Positions 30,631-39,920 of a DNA stretch of 64,000 bases are shown in pieces; position 1 is the stretch's first letter; each line of letters begins with the position of its first letter. Below the pieces are notes generated by a model. It did not search any database. It was not told the origin of the DNA and saw only the letters and a program-made list of their open reading frames with translations. A program made the position numbers and the translations under genes. Origin of the DNA: JAGQOZ01 sp041399205 (lineage in GTDB: Bacteria > Planctomycetota > Planctomycetia > Pirellulales > Pirellulaceae); assembly GCA_041399205.1 (NCBI GenBank), contig JAWKTK010000027.1, positions 54,167-118,166 of the forward strand. The letters are read 5' to 3'.

Positions 30631-30977
30631 GTTGCGGCCTTTCGCTGGAAAATGTTGTTTGTGTCGAATCATATGCTTGGAACTACCAGAAATACGCTGT
30701 CGACCGGCTTTCCTGCGCTGCGGCCGAAGAATTTTTTCGATTTGTTGCCGTCACGACGTTTCGGCCGAGATTTAGAAGGGCATTTTCGGAAAAAACTGAA
30801 ACGCTGGGAAAGGCGTGTCCGGTCAAGTAACAAATCGGGGACTAATGCAGGTAGGATGTCGCGATCGTGCCATCATTTGAAGTAGGCGGCAATGCTGGGG
30901 CGTTGACTAGTATTGCAACGAATCGACCTAAGAACGCAGTTTGTATTGTTGCGAATGAACACAACGCGGAGAAAACG
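30631..30977. other. 347-bp intergenic stretch
   Basis: It separates the minus-strand small Cys gene from the plus-strand small membrane protein. Short frames are present on both strands, but none has start signals or recognisable content. It probably carries two divergent promoters. Confidence 0.3.
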
Positions 30978-31202
30978 ATGAATCCCACAGGAGTCTTTTT
31001 GTGCCTTTTCTTTTTGGCGTCTATTCCACTGAGCGCGGGCTTGGGGGTCTTTTGGTTCGTAAAAGCCGAAGTGCCATTTTCCAACAGCAAAACGATTCGT
31101 GGAGTAGCCGCTCGGATGATTGCCGTCATGTGCTTGTTGTTTTCGGCATCCATGGCCTACCTTTGTTTCTGGTTTGCTACCGGCGGACCATTGAAAGGCT
31201 AA
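30978..31202 (+). CDS. Small two-helix membrane protein
   Basis: ATG at 30978 follows GCGGAGAA. The 74-residue product has two hydrophobic helices (TGVFLCLFFLASIPLSAGLG; IAVMCLLFSASMAYLCFWFA) separated by a short polar loop with Lys/Glu/Ser. No family is recognised. The frame upstream is also open, but this ATG is the best placed relative to the ribosome-binding site. Confidence 0.55.
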   Translation: MNPTGVFLCLFFLASIPLSAGLGVFWFVKAEVPFSNSKTIRGVAARMIAVMCLLFSASMAYLCFWFATGGPLKG

Positions 31203-31312
31203 GGCCACGGTTTTGTGACTGCAAACTTTCGTCGAATCTAGATTCGCAGCTATTCTCAGCGGTATATTGAATTAAAGAGCCACTCTAATAGGACGAGCCA
31301 GCAAGAGCCAGC

Positions 31313-31828
31313 ATGAAAATTGCAGAAGCACTACTAGTCCGAGCTGATATGCAAAAGAAATTGGCATCTCTGCGTGAACGAATTGGCAACAACGCAATGG
31401 TGCAGCATGGCGACGAGCCGCACGAGGATCCGACCAAGCTCTTTGAGGAAGCGTTCGCTGTGCTCAAAGAATTCGAGTCACTGGTCGTCCGCATCAACCA
31501 AGCCAACTTGAAAAACTCGCTACCCGATGGACGATCATTAATGAAAACGATTGCCCATCGCGATACACTTGTTGCACAGCACTCGCTGATTCAACATGGA
31601 ATCTCGCAGGCACAAAGGCAGCCAGATCGATACAGTATGGCTGAGATCAAATGGGTCGGCATAATGAAAGTCGCCAATCTTCAGGCGCAATCCGAAGACT
31701 TGGCAAAGAAGATACGTGAACTAAACGCAGCCATTCAAGAGACTAACTGGAAAGCTGAACTGGAGGAACAACGAAACGCAATCACAATGGATTTGGGCGA
31801 GCGTCAGACCCCGGCTCCGGGGGGTTGA
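31313..31828 (+). CDS. DIP1984 family protein (septicolysin-like)
   Basis: A 171-residue soluble, mostly alpha-helical protein. It matches the DIP1984 family closely: MKIAEALLVRADMQKKLASL at the start, VQHGDEPHEDPTKLFEEA, INQANLKNSL, LMKTIAHRDTL, RYSMAEIKWV, and KKIRELNAAIQETNWKAEL at the end. Some members have been called septicolysin, but the biochemical role is unclear. Length and motif order are normal. It is a single gene with no clear operon partner. Confidence 0.88.
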   Translation: MKIAEALLVRADMQKKLASLRERIGNNAMVQHGDEPHEDPTKLFEEAFAVLKEFESLVVRINQANLKNSLPDGRSLMKTIAHRDTLVAQHSLIQHGISQAQRQPDRYSMAEIKWVGIMKVANLQAQSEDLAKKIRELNAAIQETNWKAELEEQRNAITMDLGERQTPAPGG

Positions 31829-32114
31829 AAATATACTGGGCGTGCGACGGTGGGCAGCGCAAACCACTTACAAATTCGCCCATTACTACTTACAACTTAA
31901 TCCTAACCGTGTACGAATTACCACCAGACGCTGACGGATCCGATTCTACGAGAAACAAAGTCTTGCCGACCGACGAATTCTTGTTAGAACACGGAACGTC
32001 GGTCATTTCACCATCGGACCACTGACGCACTCATGCTCGAACGCTTCTTGAAGCGGGCCCTTACGGATACTCGCAGTGGCACGGCCACCGCGAACTTGTC
32101 GTCCGGTAAGTCCT

Positions 32115-32987
32115 TCATGCCTCACCATTATCAGAGTAGTAATGAAGCGCATTCGTAGCCGCTATTGCGGTATTTCTGTGAATTTTCAGAACCTCCTCCA
32201 TCTTTCCGTATCCGCCTCCTAGGTCCCAAGCAACAGGAATTTTGTTCTTGCCGAAAAAATCAAAAACTATTTCGTCTCTCATTTTCAGATCTTCAGTAGT
32301 CAACCAACCACCTTTAGGATCATCGACGTGCGGGTCTGCTCCTGCTTTATAAATAACAAGGTCAATCCCTCGGAAGGTCTCTAGAGTAGACGGAAGTGTT
32401 TCAAAGAATTTACCTCTGTCACTTTTCCAACCGTAATCATAGCCAGCTGAATAGTGATGAATTTTGTCGTGCAATTTAAACTTTTCAATCAGAGAGTTAG
32501 TTCCATTTCCCTTATGATGATCACAGTCGAGAATTCCCACTCTATTTAAATCAAACTCTTCAAGCATCTTTACAGCTGCCACCACAAACCCATTAAATGT
32601 GCAGAACATAGTCGCCTTGTCCCACTCTGCGTGATGAAATCCGACAACAGGTGCAACGGCTATCGTATTGTTTTCATAAGCGTACTTTGCTGCATCATAC
32701 ATCGCCCCAGATACATAGGGGAGCGACGCGGCAGTTTGAGGATCTCGGTTTCCATAGCCATTTTTCCTCTCGCAAGCTAGTACATCTCTTACAAACTTTG
32801 GACTATGAACCTTTTCTAAGTCCGCAGTTGTTACAGGTTCGGGAGGGTAAATTGAGATATCAAGATCTGCATTCGACCAATTCTGTACGACCAATTTTGG
32901 CTTTCCGGCAGATGGGCTCTGTTCATTTAGATCCGGAGCATTAAGCTTCTCCGAATAGAATACCGTAAGCCTGTTTCTTTTAGCCAT
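32115..32987 (-). CDS. Histone-deacetylase-like zinc hydrolase
   Basis: A member of the arginase/deacetylase superfamily, which removes acetyl groups from lysine or polyamines. Motifs: VVGFHHAEWD (the catalytic His pair), GILDCDHHKGNGT (zinc Asp and His; GNGT loop), YKAGADPHVDD (second zinc Asp) and WDLGGGYG (GGGY with transition-state Tyr). About 290 residues, normal for the bacterial branch, with no signal peptide. The start at 32987 is preferred because GGAGG lies 5 bp upstream. An in-frame ATG at 32999 is the alternative. The substrate could be an acetylated polyamine or protein. Confidence 0.88.
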   Translation of the reverse strand: MAKRNRLTVFYSEKLNAPDLNEQSPSAGKPKLVVQNWSNADLDISIYPPEPVTTADLEKVHSPKFVRDVLACERKNGYGNRDPQTAASLPYVSGAMYDAAKYAYENNTIAVAPVVGFHHAEWDKATMFCTFNGFVVAAVKMLEEFDLNRVGILDCDHHKGNGTNSLIEKFKLHDKIHHYSAGYDYGWKSDRGKFFETLPSTLETFRGIDLVIYKAGADPHVDDPKGGWLTTEDLKMRDEIVFDFFGKNKIPVAWDLGGGYGKMEEVLKIHRNTAIAATNALHYYSDNGEA

Positions 32988-33186
32988 TACATCCTCCATT
33001 TGAACGTGAACCGAGGAACTTCGACTGCCAAAACGGTTTGTTGGCTGCCTTGTTGCAAATAAGACAATTCTGTGAAGGCATCGGCCTGTGTCGGCGAACG
33101 ATCAGGTTCTGACCCTCACGCCAAGCCGTGATTTTTGATTTGTTTTGTCCCGTAGCTTCATCCTTATCGTCGATCGATTCATTCAT
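32980..33186 (-). CDS. Short hypothetical protein overlapping the HDAC-like gene start
   Basis: A 68-residue frame from ATG 33186, reading MNESIDDKDEATGQNKSK, then NLIVRRHRPMPSQNCLICNK. The segment with CxxC recalls the N-terminal part of longer planctomycete membrane proteins, so this may be a 5' remnant. It overlaps the HDAC-like gene by 8 bp, which suggests translational coupling. The IS3 element is inserted 46 bp upstream and has probably replaced its promoter region. Confidence 0.45.
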   Translation of the reverse strand: MNESIDDKDEATGQNKSKITAWREGQNLIVRRHRPMPSQNCLICNKAANKPFWQSKFLGSRSNGGCNG

Positions 33187-33319
33187 GGTTTAGCCTCAGA
33201 ATATTCCTTATTGTCTGACGTTTGGCATTTAGTGTATTGGTTCAGCGTAAGATGTGAAACTCGGTTGGCGGTTTAGTTTAGTGATGATGGAACAATCTAC
33301 AAATCGAGTCACTTGGTAG

Positions 33320-33336
33320 TTGGGGCTCTGCCCCAA
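33320..33336. terminator. GC-rich hairpin downstream of orfB
   Basis: TTGGGGC (33320-33326), loop TCT, GCCCCAA (33330-33336): a perfect 7-bp stem just after the transposase stop. There is no T-run, so it may stabilise the transcript end rather than act as a classic terminator. Confidence 0.4.
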
Positions 33337-33362
33337 ACCCCGGGATTTTTCGCATTAGGCCA

Positions 33363-34436
33363 TTAGCAAGTAGGGACAACGGTAGTCGTTGCCAACGTAC
33401 CGTCGTCACTTGCTACTGGCATCGATTCGGCGCTCAGGTTGCTTCCCAGCAGAGCCTTATCCTCCGATCGATTAACCGTATCATAGCTTTCGCTCGATGA
33501 CTGTCGAGCGTTTTCTGACTTAATATTCTCTCGTGCCAGGGCACGTGCTTTCGCCCGTGCTTCTCGAGCGGCCTTCAGCTTCGCGTCGCGTGCGTCGAAG
33601 ATCGCTTGTTGTCGACCCGCCAGCATATCAGCAGGTGTCACATAGCCCAGCGCACTGTGTAAGCGATCTTCGTTGTATTCACGAACGAACTCGGTGACAA
33701 CGCGAATGGCATCGTCCTTGGTCAATGGCGTTTGAGGGCGAATGCAATCGCTTTTCAGCGTGCGGTGATAACGTTCCAATTTACCATTGCTTTGGGGATA
33801 AAACGGACTGGTTCGCACGTGGGTCATGCCGCAGATGCGAATGAATTCCTTAAAGTCTTTGGCGATGAACTGAGGACCGTTATCGGTGATGATTCGAGGC
33901 TTTGCATCAGGGTACTTTTCTCGCGCTCTCTGAACGATCACTTCGATGTCGACCTCCTCCATCTTTTCGCGAATCTCCCAGTGCACGATCGCGCGACTAA
34001 AGCCATCCAGTAATGACGCAATGAAGTAAAACGTACCGCGGATGTTCAAGTGCGCGATATCCAAATGCCAATGCTCGTGGGCCTGCAGCGGATGCACGAA
34101 ACCGGTGCCCTTCTTGGACGTTTTCCCCTGATGGCGACGCATTACCCCGGCATCACTGAGCACGCGATAGACGCTCGCCGCGCTGACCGCCACAATGTCT
34201 GCATCGAGCATCATGTACGTCAATCGCCGATAACCATCGAGCGGATGATCGTAGTGATACTTGATGATGGCCTGCTTTTCCCAGTCGTCGAGCCAGTGAT
34301 CGCGAGGTATCCAACCGTTGTGTTCGTAGGCCTTGCCGTAGCTTCGAGTCCAGTTGGAAAACGTGGAAGACCAGAGGCCAATCCACTTCAGAATTTGTCC
34401 CTGAGTAACTTCTGTTTTCGCAGCCCAACTTCGCAC
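33363..34436 (-). CDS. IS3 transposase OrfB (integrase core)
   Basis: A 357-residue DDE transposase. After an HTH_21-like segment (HPLDGYRRLTYMMLDADIVA, then VYRVLSDAGVMRR) the rve core has the acidic triad: HWHLDIAHL (D), RIITDNGPQF (D) and YPQSNGKLERYHRTLKSD (E). The tail YNEDRLHSALGYVTPADML is typical, and the last ~80 residues are Ala/Arg/Lys-rich. The frame continues open upstream of ATG 34436 to the A7 run at 34502-34508 (QWVPHERRDEIVDYVR). The working protein is therefore probably the OrfAB fusion made by -1 frameshifting, with OrfB alone a minor form. Confidence 0.92.
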   Translation of the reverse strand: MRSWAAKTEVTQGQILKWIGLWSSTFSNWTRSYGKAYEHNGWIPRDHWLDDWEKQAIIKYHYDHPLDGYRRLTYMMLDADIVAVSAASVYRVLSDAGVMRRHQGKTSKKGTGFVHPLQAHEHWHLDIAHLNIRGTFYFIASLLDGFSRAIVHWEIREKMEEVDIEVIVQRAREKYPDAKPRIITDNGPQFIAKDFKEFIRICGMTHVRTSPFYPQSNGKLERYHRTLKSDCIRPQTPLTKDDAIRVVTEFVREYNEDRLHSALGYVTPADMLAGRQQAIFDARDAKLKAAREARAKARALARENIKSENARQSSSESYDTVNRSEDKALLGSNLSAESMPVASDDGTLATTTVVPTC

Positions 34437-34483
34437 GTAGTCGACGATTTCGTCGCGGCGTTCATGGGGAACCCATTGGCGAT

Positions 34484-34804
34484 TTAAGGTTCCCCAAGTT
34501 CTTTTTTTAGCTGGACATGCTCCTGGAGAAGTTCGGCGATGACTTCATTTTTGGCCTGCATTTTCGCTTCGAGCTGTTGAAGCTTGCGATCCACGGCATC
34601 GTCTTGCCGACGCTGGTTGGCCGCATTGGCCTTGCGTTCGAAACAGGACGCCCCGTTCTCAAAAAGCTGTTTCTGCCAATTGTAGAAATTAACCGCACTG
34701 ATATCGTGCTTGTCGCACAGATCGGACACCGGCACCTTCTCGATGAGGTGCTCCCGTAAAATCGCTATCTTCTGGTCAGGCGTTAAAAACTTGCGTTTCG
34801 ACAT
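34484..34804 (-). CDS. IS3 transposase OrfA (DNA-binding)
   Basis: A 106-residue helix-turn-helix protein (FLTPDQKIAILREHLIEKVP, DLCDKHDISAVNFYNWQKQL), then a leucine-zipper-like coiled coil (LQQLEAKMQAKNEVIAELLQ). It binds the element's ends and supplies the N-terminus of the OrfAB transposase. The zero frame ends KKELGEP and TAA at 34484, just after the slippery A7. Confidence 0.92.
   Translation of the reverse strand: MSKRKFLTPDQKIAILREHLIEKVPVSDLCDKHDISAVNFYNWQKQLFENGASCFERKANAANQRRQDDAVDRKLQQLEAKMQAKNEVIAELLQEHVQLKKELGEP
34502..34508 (-). other. A7 slippery site for -1 programmed frameshifting
   Basis: On the minus strand the orfA codons CTA AAA AAA contain A AAA AAA, a classic -1 slippery heptamer. 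After slipping, translation continues in the orfB frame (RTWGTLNRQWVPHE) without meeting a stop. This is the usual IS3 fusion mechanism. Confidence 0.75.
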
Positions 34805-34963
34805 TCGCGTTTCCCTTTCTCGGAACCGCTAAACTCTAGCACGCCGCTTATCTCACAACTTCAACTGAGGCAAAACATTAGAAGCAGGGTAAGTCGCAAT
34901 CGTAGCGGATGACGTTTGTACAATGATAGTGATGTTCCTGATCGAGTTTGAATCGGTTTTTGA

Positions 34964-35203
34964 TCATACGGTGATCTCAACGCAGGTACGATGTGAACAA
35001 TTCGACCTTAGGCAGCGGCGGCAAGGGCTTTGAGTCGGCGAATTGTTTCGTTCGACATCAAAGGATCTAGTTTTGGCAGGTTGCAGATCCTTTCGGAACA
35101 GCTGAGTTTTGAACCCGATGGAAAGTGCCAATTCCAAGTCTTCCTGGGTTTCGCGAATGAAGCGAGTTTGTAGTGATTCAGCGTTTACTTGTCTGGCGAT
35201 CAT
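34964..35203 (-). CDS. Small Cys-cluster protein, paralogue 2
   Basis: From ATG 35203 a 79-residue product begins MIARQVNAESLQTRFIRETQ and continues EDLELALSIGFKTQLFRK, very like paralogue 1. The C-terminus has PCRRCLRSNCSHRTC, four Cys in CxxC and CxxxxxC spacing. GGTTACC rather than a clear GGAGG precedes the start. The gene is adjacent to, but not hit by, the IS3 insertion. Confidence 0.55.
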   Translation of the reverse strand: MIARQVNAESLQTRFIRETQEDLELALSIGFKTQLFRKDLQPAKTRSFDVERNNSPTQSPCRRCLRSNCSHRTCVEITV

Positions 35204-35515
35204 GTTGGTAACCTTTCTGTTTGGCGAGTTCGTGCGTTTGGTTAGAGCAATGTGATATACGCCGGTCAAAAACGACCCTGCGCCATTCAAATAGACAAAA
35301 GGCCAAACAGTCACCATTTCGCTGATTCGGCGGCATTGTCAGCATGATATCCGGCGATTTCCGTCTTCAATGCAATAAGAACGCAGCATGAAGTGCCGAT
35401 TTGATACCGAGAAGATGGCAATAAGGCGGCGAAGATTCAAAGGGTTGACATCGGCGGCCAAGACCGGATTGCAAGAAATCGCTGCCTGAATCGTGTTCAG
35501 ACAGCGAATGGAGGC
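35204..35515. other. 312-bp stretch between small Cys-cluster genes
   Basis: Nothing convincing is visible. There are no long frames with family content and no hairpin with a T-run. The promoter of paralogue 2 should lie at its left side, and the 3' end of paralogue 3 at its right. Confidence 0.3.
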
Positions 35516-35746
35516 CTACGGCAAAAGTCGCGGGCCATCGTCGGCGGGACAACGGTAGTTAGGACAGTTTCGGCAGCCCACTAAACATTTAGGCAACTTT
35601 GACACGAAGTTGCGTTTCCCGTCATGGGCCACGGTGATTGCCCAGCGTTGCGGTCTGTTTCCTCCGAGACCTCGGCTAATATCGAATTCGGCTTCGCGAA
35701 TAAATCGAGCTCTGAGAGCTTCTCGACGCATGCTTTTGGTGTTCAT
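35516..35746 (-). CDS. Small Cys-cluster protein, paralogue 3
   Basis: A 76-residue protein: MRREALRARFIREAEFDISR (helical RFIRE.E.D segment shared with paralogues 1 and 2), a basic middle (AITVAHDGKRNFVSKLPK) and a Cys-rich end (CLVGCRNCPNYRC). It has the clearest putative metal-binding cluster of the three. No family name is known. Confidence 0.55.
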   Translation of the reverse strand: MNTKSMRREALRARFIREAEFDISRGLGGNRPQRWAITVAHDGKRNFVSKLPKCLVGCRNCPNYRCPADDGPRLLP

Positions 35747-36008
35747 GGTTCGTCCTCAGATTCGTACTTGGAATGCCATTCCGCTTGTGCCGAGCCACGC
35801 ACTCGAGTCAGGAACACCTATCTATACGACCTGGCGGTGAGTTCCTGCGCGTAGTAAGACAAGTTCGATGCGCTAGTCTGTTTGATTACTTGACCGGCGA
35901 AATTGCGTGCGTCATCTTGGACGGCAATGTATCGCATACGCCAACTACATTTCCGAAAGTTCAACAGGGTTTCATCAAGATGGACGACAGCACGATATTT
36001 TCTCTTCC

Positions 36009-38861
36009 ATGCCGCAAGACCGATTTGATGCGGCGCTGGTTGCCGCTATTTGTCGGGATTTTGAAGCAGCCTGGGCGGTTGGCGAGCCGACGATTCGAGA
36101 CTACCTAACCAGAATTGATGCGGGTCGTGTTAAGTTATTGGTTAAAGAGCTACTGCTAATTGACTTGAGGTACCGTCGTAAGAAGGCTCCCGATGTTGGA
36201 AGTGATTTTTACGCGGAGCAGCTCGAAGAATTTAAACGAGAAGTGGACGAGGTCTTCCAGCTGGTAGATTCGACGTTCGATCCAGATGAAACGAACGACT
36301 ATGCACCGGGCGAATCGACGAAGTTCGTTCCAGACGAACAGGACATTCAGGTTCGCTTGCTGATGGATCGCTATAAACTGGACAAGCGGCTTGGTCAGGG
36401 CGCGTTTGGTTCAGTGTACAAAGCGTATGACCCGAATTTGGATCGATGGGTAGCCATCAAGATTCCTCGCCAAGACCGCGACCACTTTGACTCACGACGG
36501 TTTCTGGCTGAAGCACAAGCTGCGGCAGCATTACGCCACCCTAATATCGTTCCTGTCTTTGAGGCAGGCAGTTTTGTGACGACTAGCTACATCACGTTTG
36601 CGTTTGTCGAGGGCCAGTCGTTGCGGCATGAATTGCTGCGCGGGAATCTGACGTTACGCCAAAAGGTTGAGTTATTGGAAACCATCGCGCGAGCGTTAGC
36701 GTACGCGCATGCGAAACACGTTGTGCATTGTGATATTAAGCCAGACAATATTGCCCTGGAAGATGGCGAAGCACATGTGTTGGATTTTGGTTTGGCTAGA
36801 ATTGCATCAACCAGTTCGAATTCCATGGATGCACAAGACGCCGGGGCGTACGGAACGTTGGGCTACATGAGCCCCGAGCAAGCTAGTGGACAAACAGATG
36901 TCGGTCCTGCTACGGATCAGTACAGTTTGGGATGCATGTTGTATGAATTCATGGCAGGAAAACGAGTATTCCAAGACTCGTCCGATAAAACCGAGTATAT
37001 TCGCCGACATCGTTCCGAGAAAATCTGGGTACCGGCACAGTCGCGGCAAGAAAATGAAGAATTAGCGGCGGTTTGCGAACGGGCAACGCAAAGATTGCCT
37101 GAAGACCGGTATCCTTCGTGCGAAACATTTGCAGACGATTTGCGCCGTTGGCTTGATGATTTTCCTGTTCGTACGCTCAAGCCCGATCGCGTTAAGGAAG
37201 CCGAATATTGGTGCAAGCGTAATCCGCTTCCAACACGCCTGATTTTGTCGCTGGTGATGGCGGCGATTATTACTTTGGGGTTGTATGCCTTTGCTGTTCA
37301 GCAACGTAACGACGCCGAGTTGGCAAGAAAACAGTCAGATCGTGACCGTGTTGCGGCCCAGCAAAGTCTAGCAGAAAGCACGTTTCAATTGGCTCGCTTC
37401 CAGGGTAGCCAAGGTAAATGGATCAAGGCAATTGATACTGTTGATCAGGCCTTAACGATTGAAACGCCTGAAAGCTGGGAGATGCGTTTTTTTCGCTTGC
37501 AGGCAATCCATGCGGGTGTCGAGTCGAATGTTCGTATCGAACAGTTCGTGACGCAAGTCGAAGAAGACTTGAGCCGAGTGCCTATCGAATATCATGGCCG
37601 ACTACGACTTTGGCGAGCCGAATTGACTCTGTTTCAAGACGTCGACAAAAGCTTGAGCATTTTTCAAGAAGCAATTGACTTAGGCGTGCCAGCGGCGGAC
37701 GAATTGTATGCTAAAGCGATGTTGGCCGAAAACTCTTTGGATTGCTTGAGTCTGTTGGATCACGCCAGTCAGCTAGAACCATTTGATCGGCGCTACGCCC
37801 GAATGAAGCTGTTGCTGCTGATGTCACTTGGAAAATGGGAACGTAGTTTGACGGAATGTGAACGCTTTGACGTCATCTTCCCTGATGACCCAATGCCTTC
37901 GGTCGTGCGATCTACGCACGCGGCATTGCATGGGGATCAAGAGCGTGCTTTGACGCTTGCCACCCATGACACACGATTTCCGGAAATGCGTGAACTATCG
38001 GTACTTATTGCCGAGAAGTTTTCTCCTTTGGCCAAGAAACTTGCGGACGGGGAAGATTTCACAAATTTCGAAGCGTTTTCGGCGTTGCTGCCGCTGGTGA
38101 TGCGGCTAAGTCAAAGCGAAGGCAAGACGATCGATTCACAGTTTGCTGGACCACCCTGCATCGTGAGGGCGTACCGCAATTTCATTCCGCCGTCAGTTCG
38201 TAAACTGCGGCTCGATAATCCAATTGCCATGGCACGAGCAGTATATGCGTTGGCGATGGGTGACGACGCGTTATTAGATGGAATTTCGAATTTATCAAAA
38301 TTGCATCCCGAGGGAGTGATCGCGACCTTTGGAATAGGTCGCCTGATCAACGCTGAGTTGGGACCTAACCGTGAATCACTCGAGAAAATTGTTGCGGCAT
38401 GTGACGATGGGTTAGAACTTGATTTTCTTATCCCGAACAGCGCCCGTTTGTTACATAATTTCCGAGCCCAATCGCTTTACCTTCTTTACCACTTGGAAAA
38501 GAAGGTGAGTACCGAGCCGCTGAAGCGGGCGTTACCCAGCGCGAAGGCGCTTTTGGACTTGGAGCCATCGCACTATGATGCGGCGGTCATGGTCCCGATC
38601 CTGGAAATCCTGGAAGAACATCAGCTCTTGCGAGATATCGCCGCAAAGATGCTATCAAAGTATCCCGATTCAGCGTTTTGGTTATTGAATCACGCTAAGG
38701 CATCGGTTTACGTCGAAGACTACTGGTCTGCCGTGCGAAATGCTCGGCGAGTCCGTGAGGTTGCGAAGAAGGACGAAAAGGAATTAGTGGCAGAAGCCGA
38801 ACAAATTCTGGCGCAGGCCGAAACCAGTTTCGCAGAGCTACTGGAAAAGCCGGTAGATTAG
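36009..38861 (+). CDS. Membrane-anchored Ser/Thr kinase with large TPR-like C-terminal domain
   Basis: About 950 residues from the ATG at 36009 (MPQDRFDAALVAA). The frame is open from 35907, but the extra N-terminus looks non-native. N-terminal region ~1-115 (AWAVGEPTIRDYLTRIDAGR). Kinase ~121-410: LGQGAFGSVYKAYD, WVAIKIP, VVHCDIKPDNIAL (HCD in place of HRD, Asp and Asn kept), LDFGLARI, GTLGYMSPEQ, all functional-looking. A membrane helix follows (LILSLVMAAIITLGLYAF), then ~520 residues of helical repeats (IKAIDTVDQALTIETPESWE) likely to be TPR-type sensors. The lipoprotein downstream may be its partner. Confidence 0.93.
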   Translation: MPQDRFDAALVAAICRDFEAAWAVGEPTIRDYLTRIDAGRVKLLVKELLLIDLRYRRKKAPDVGSDFYAEQLEEFKREVDEVFQLVDSTFDPDETNDYAPGESTKFVPDEQDIQVRLLMDRYKLDKRLGQGAFGSVYKAYDPNLDRWVAIKIPRQDRDHFDSRRFLAEAQAAAALRHPNIVPVFEAGSFVTTSYITFAFVEGQSLRHELLRGNLTLRQKVELLETIARALAYAHAKHVVHCDIKPDNIALEDGEAHVLDFGLARIASTSSNSMDAQDAGAYGTLGYMSPEQASGQTDVGPATDQYSLGCMLYEFMAGKRVFQDSSDKTEYIRRHRSEKIWVPAQSRQENEELAAVCERATQRLPEDRYPSCETFADDLRRWLDDFPVRTLKPDRVKEAEYWCKRNPLPTRLILSLVMAAIITLGLYAFAVQQRNDAELARKQSDRDRVAAQQSLAESTFQLARFQGSQGKWIKAIDTVDQALTIETPESWEMRFFRLQAIHAGVESNVRIEQFVTQVEEDLSRVPIEYHGRLRLWRAELTLFQDVDKSLSIFQEAIDLGVPAADELYAKAMLAENSLDCLSLLDHASQLEPFDRRYARMKLLLLMSLGKWERSLTECERFDVIFPDDPMPSVVRSTHAALHGDQERALTLATHDTRFPEMRELSVLIAEKFSPLAKKLADGEDFTNFEAFSALLPLVMRLSQSEGKTIDSQFAGPPCIVRAYRNFIPPSVRKLRLDNPIAMARAVYALAMGDDALLDGISNLSKLHPEGVIATFGIGRLINAELGPNRESLEKIVAACDDGLELDFLIPNSARLLHNFRAQSLYLLYHLEKKVSTEPLKRALPSAKALLDLEPSHYDAAVMVPILEILEEHQLLRDIAAKMLSKYPDSAFWLLNHAKASVYVEDYWSAVRNARRVREVAKKDEKELVAEAEQILAQAETSFAELLEKPVD

Positions 38862-38996
38862 TGAGTTGGCACAGACTTCGCGTAAAACGTCAAAAAAGCG
38901 GACAGTTGTTGCGCAGGCTTGAATCATCAGCGCGTATTTCATTGCAGACGTACAACGTTGGTTCGTTGTGGTCGCAAGAAACTTTGGCGAGGACGG

Positions 38997-39920
38997 ATGA
39001 TGAAAAAGCTTTGTCGTTTCGTATTGGCATTCATCGTAATCTATGTGGTTGGCTGTTCCAGGACTCCGGATTCGACCGGACCAAAACTCCAGGCAGCACG
39101 GTTGTCTGCTCCGGCTGTGGAAATTGCGGAATTGCTGGATGACGGGAAATCGGCTGCAGCCAGAACACTGATTGATATTTACCTGCAACGCTTCCCTGCC
39201 GATGGTGGATTGCACGCCCAGCATGCTCGTCTATTGATGGAAGAATACGATCTGTTGTATGACGTTCTGCAGCAAGCAAACAACTCGGAAATTGTGGTGA
39301 CGGCAGTTCGGAACGCAGTTCAATTTTCGCCAGAATTGAAGCCCTATGTGGCTGATCTTCTGTTGCGTAAATGCCACGCAAGCATTTCAGAAGCCGTCGC
39401 TCGAAAGGAGCCGATTGAGTTGACTGACTTGAATTTGTTCCAGCTGGAGTATGTTGAATCTTTGGATGACTCAAATGTCGTAGAGAAAGTGACTGCGTCG
39501 ATACTAACATTCTCATCTATAACGCTGTTGGGAGCGACATTTTGCGGCGGTGGCTGGGATAATTTGTTGTTTGAAGCAAAGCAGCTAGATGCCCAGGTTG
39601 CCAAAGATTGGTCGCCGTCATTTCGGGCACTTTCAGGCGAATACCTGGAACAGAACTGGACTGGTTCCGCGCTTTATTTGAAGTCGGCTTGTGTGTTCCT
39701 GGAAAACGACCTGCAGGACGAAGAACTGGAATTGCTACGTGTGGCCGAGTGCCGCGAAATGTATTCTGGAAAGCAATGGGATCAAGTATCAGAATCACGG
39801 CAACAGCTGGCCATCCGGGTACTTGAAGCATTCTGCAAAGTGGGAAACCGCAGAAAACTCTTTACTACGTCCATTCGGGATCAACTGGCAAGTTCTGATC
39901 AATCCCAGCAATCACGCTAG
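38997..39920 (+). CDS. Lipoprotein with helical repeats
   Basis: From ATG 38997 (GGCGAGGACGG upstream) the product has a lipoprotein signal KKLCRFVLAFIVIYVVGC with lipobox VVGC, about 307 residues. The mature part is helical (ARTLIDIYLQRFPADGGLHA) and resembles TPR-like or anti-sigma-associated planctomycete proteins. No catalytic motif is seen. It begins 135 bp after the kinase-TPR gene on the same strand, so the two probably share a pathway. Confidence 0.7.
   Translation: MMKKLCRFVLAFIVIYVVGCSRTPDSTGPKLQAARLSAPAVEIAELLDDGKSAAARTLIDIYLQRFPADGGLHAQHARLLMEEYDLLYDVLQQANNSEIVVTAVRNAVQFSPELKPYVADLLLRKCHASISEAVARKEPIELTDLNLFQLEYVESLDDSNVVEKVTASILTFSSITLLGATFCGGGWDNLLFEAKQLDAQVAKDWSPSFRALSGEYLEQNWTGSALYLKSACVFLENDLQDEELELLRVAECREMYSGKQWDQVSESRQQLAIRVLEAFCKVGNRRKLFTTSIRDQLASSDQSQQSR

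Larger units (their letters stand above)
33233..34877 (-). mobile_element. IS3-family insertion sequence, complete
   Basis: The left end TGTATTGGTTCAG at 33233 aligns with the reverse complement of the right end, TGTTTTGCCTCAG (ending 34877). Similarity continues for ~30 bp as imperfect terminal inverted repeats starting TG. The element is flanked by the 4-bp direct repeat TTAG (33229-33232 and 34878-34881), a good target duplication. Inside are orfA and orfB in the IS3 arrangement with an A7 frameshift site. The length is 1645 bp. Intact ends, frames and target duplication point to a recent insertion. Confidence 0.88.

Noticed and set aside
31825..32025. 66-codon plus-strand frame after the DIP1984 gene
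   Set aside because: It overlaps the stop of that gene, starts with TTG, has no ribosome-binding site and no recognised content.
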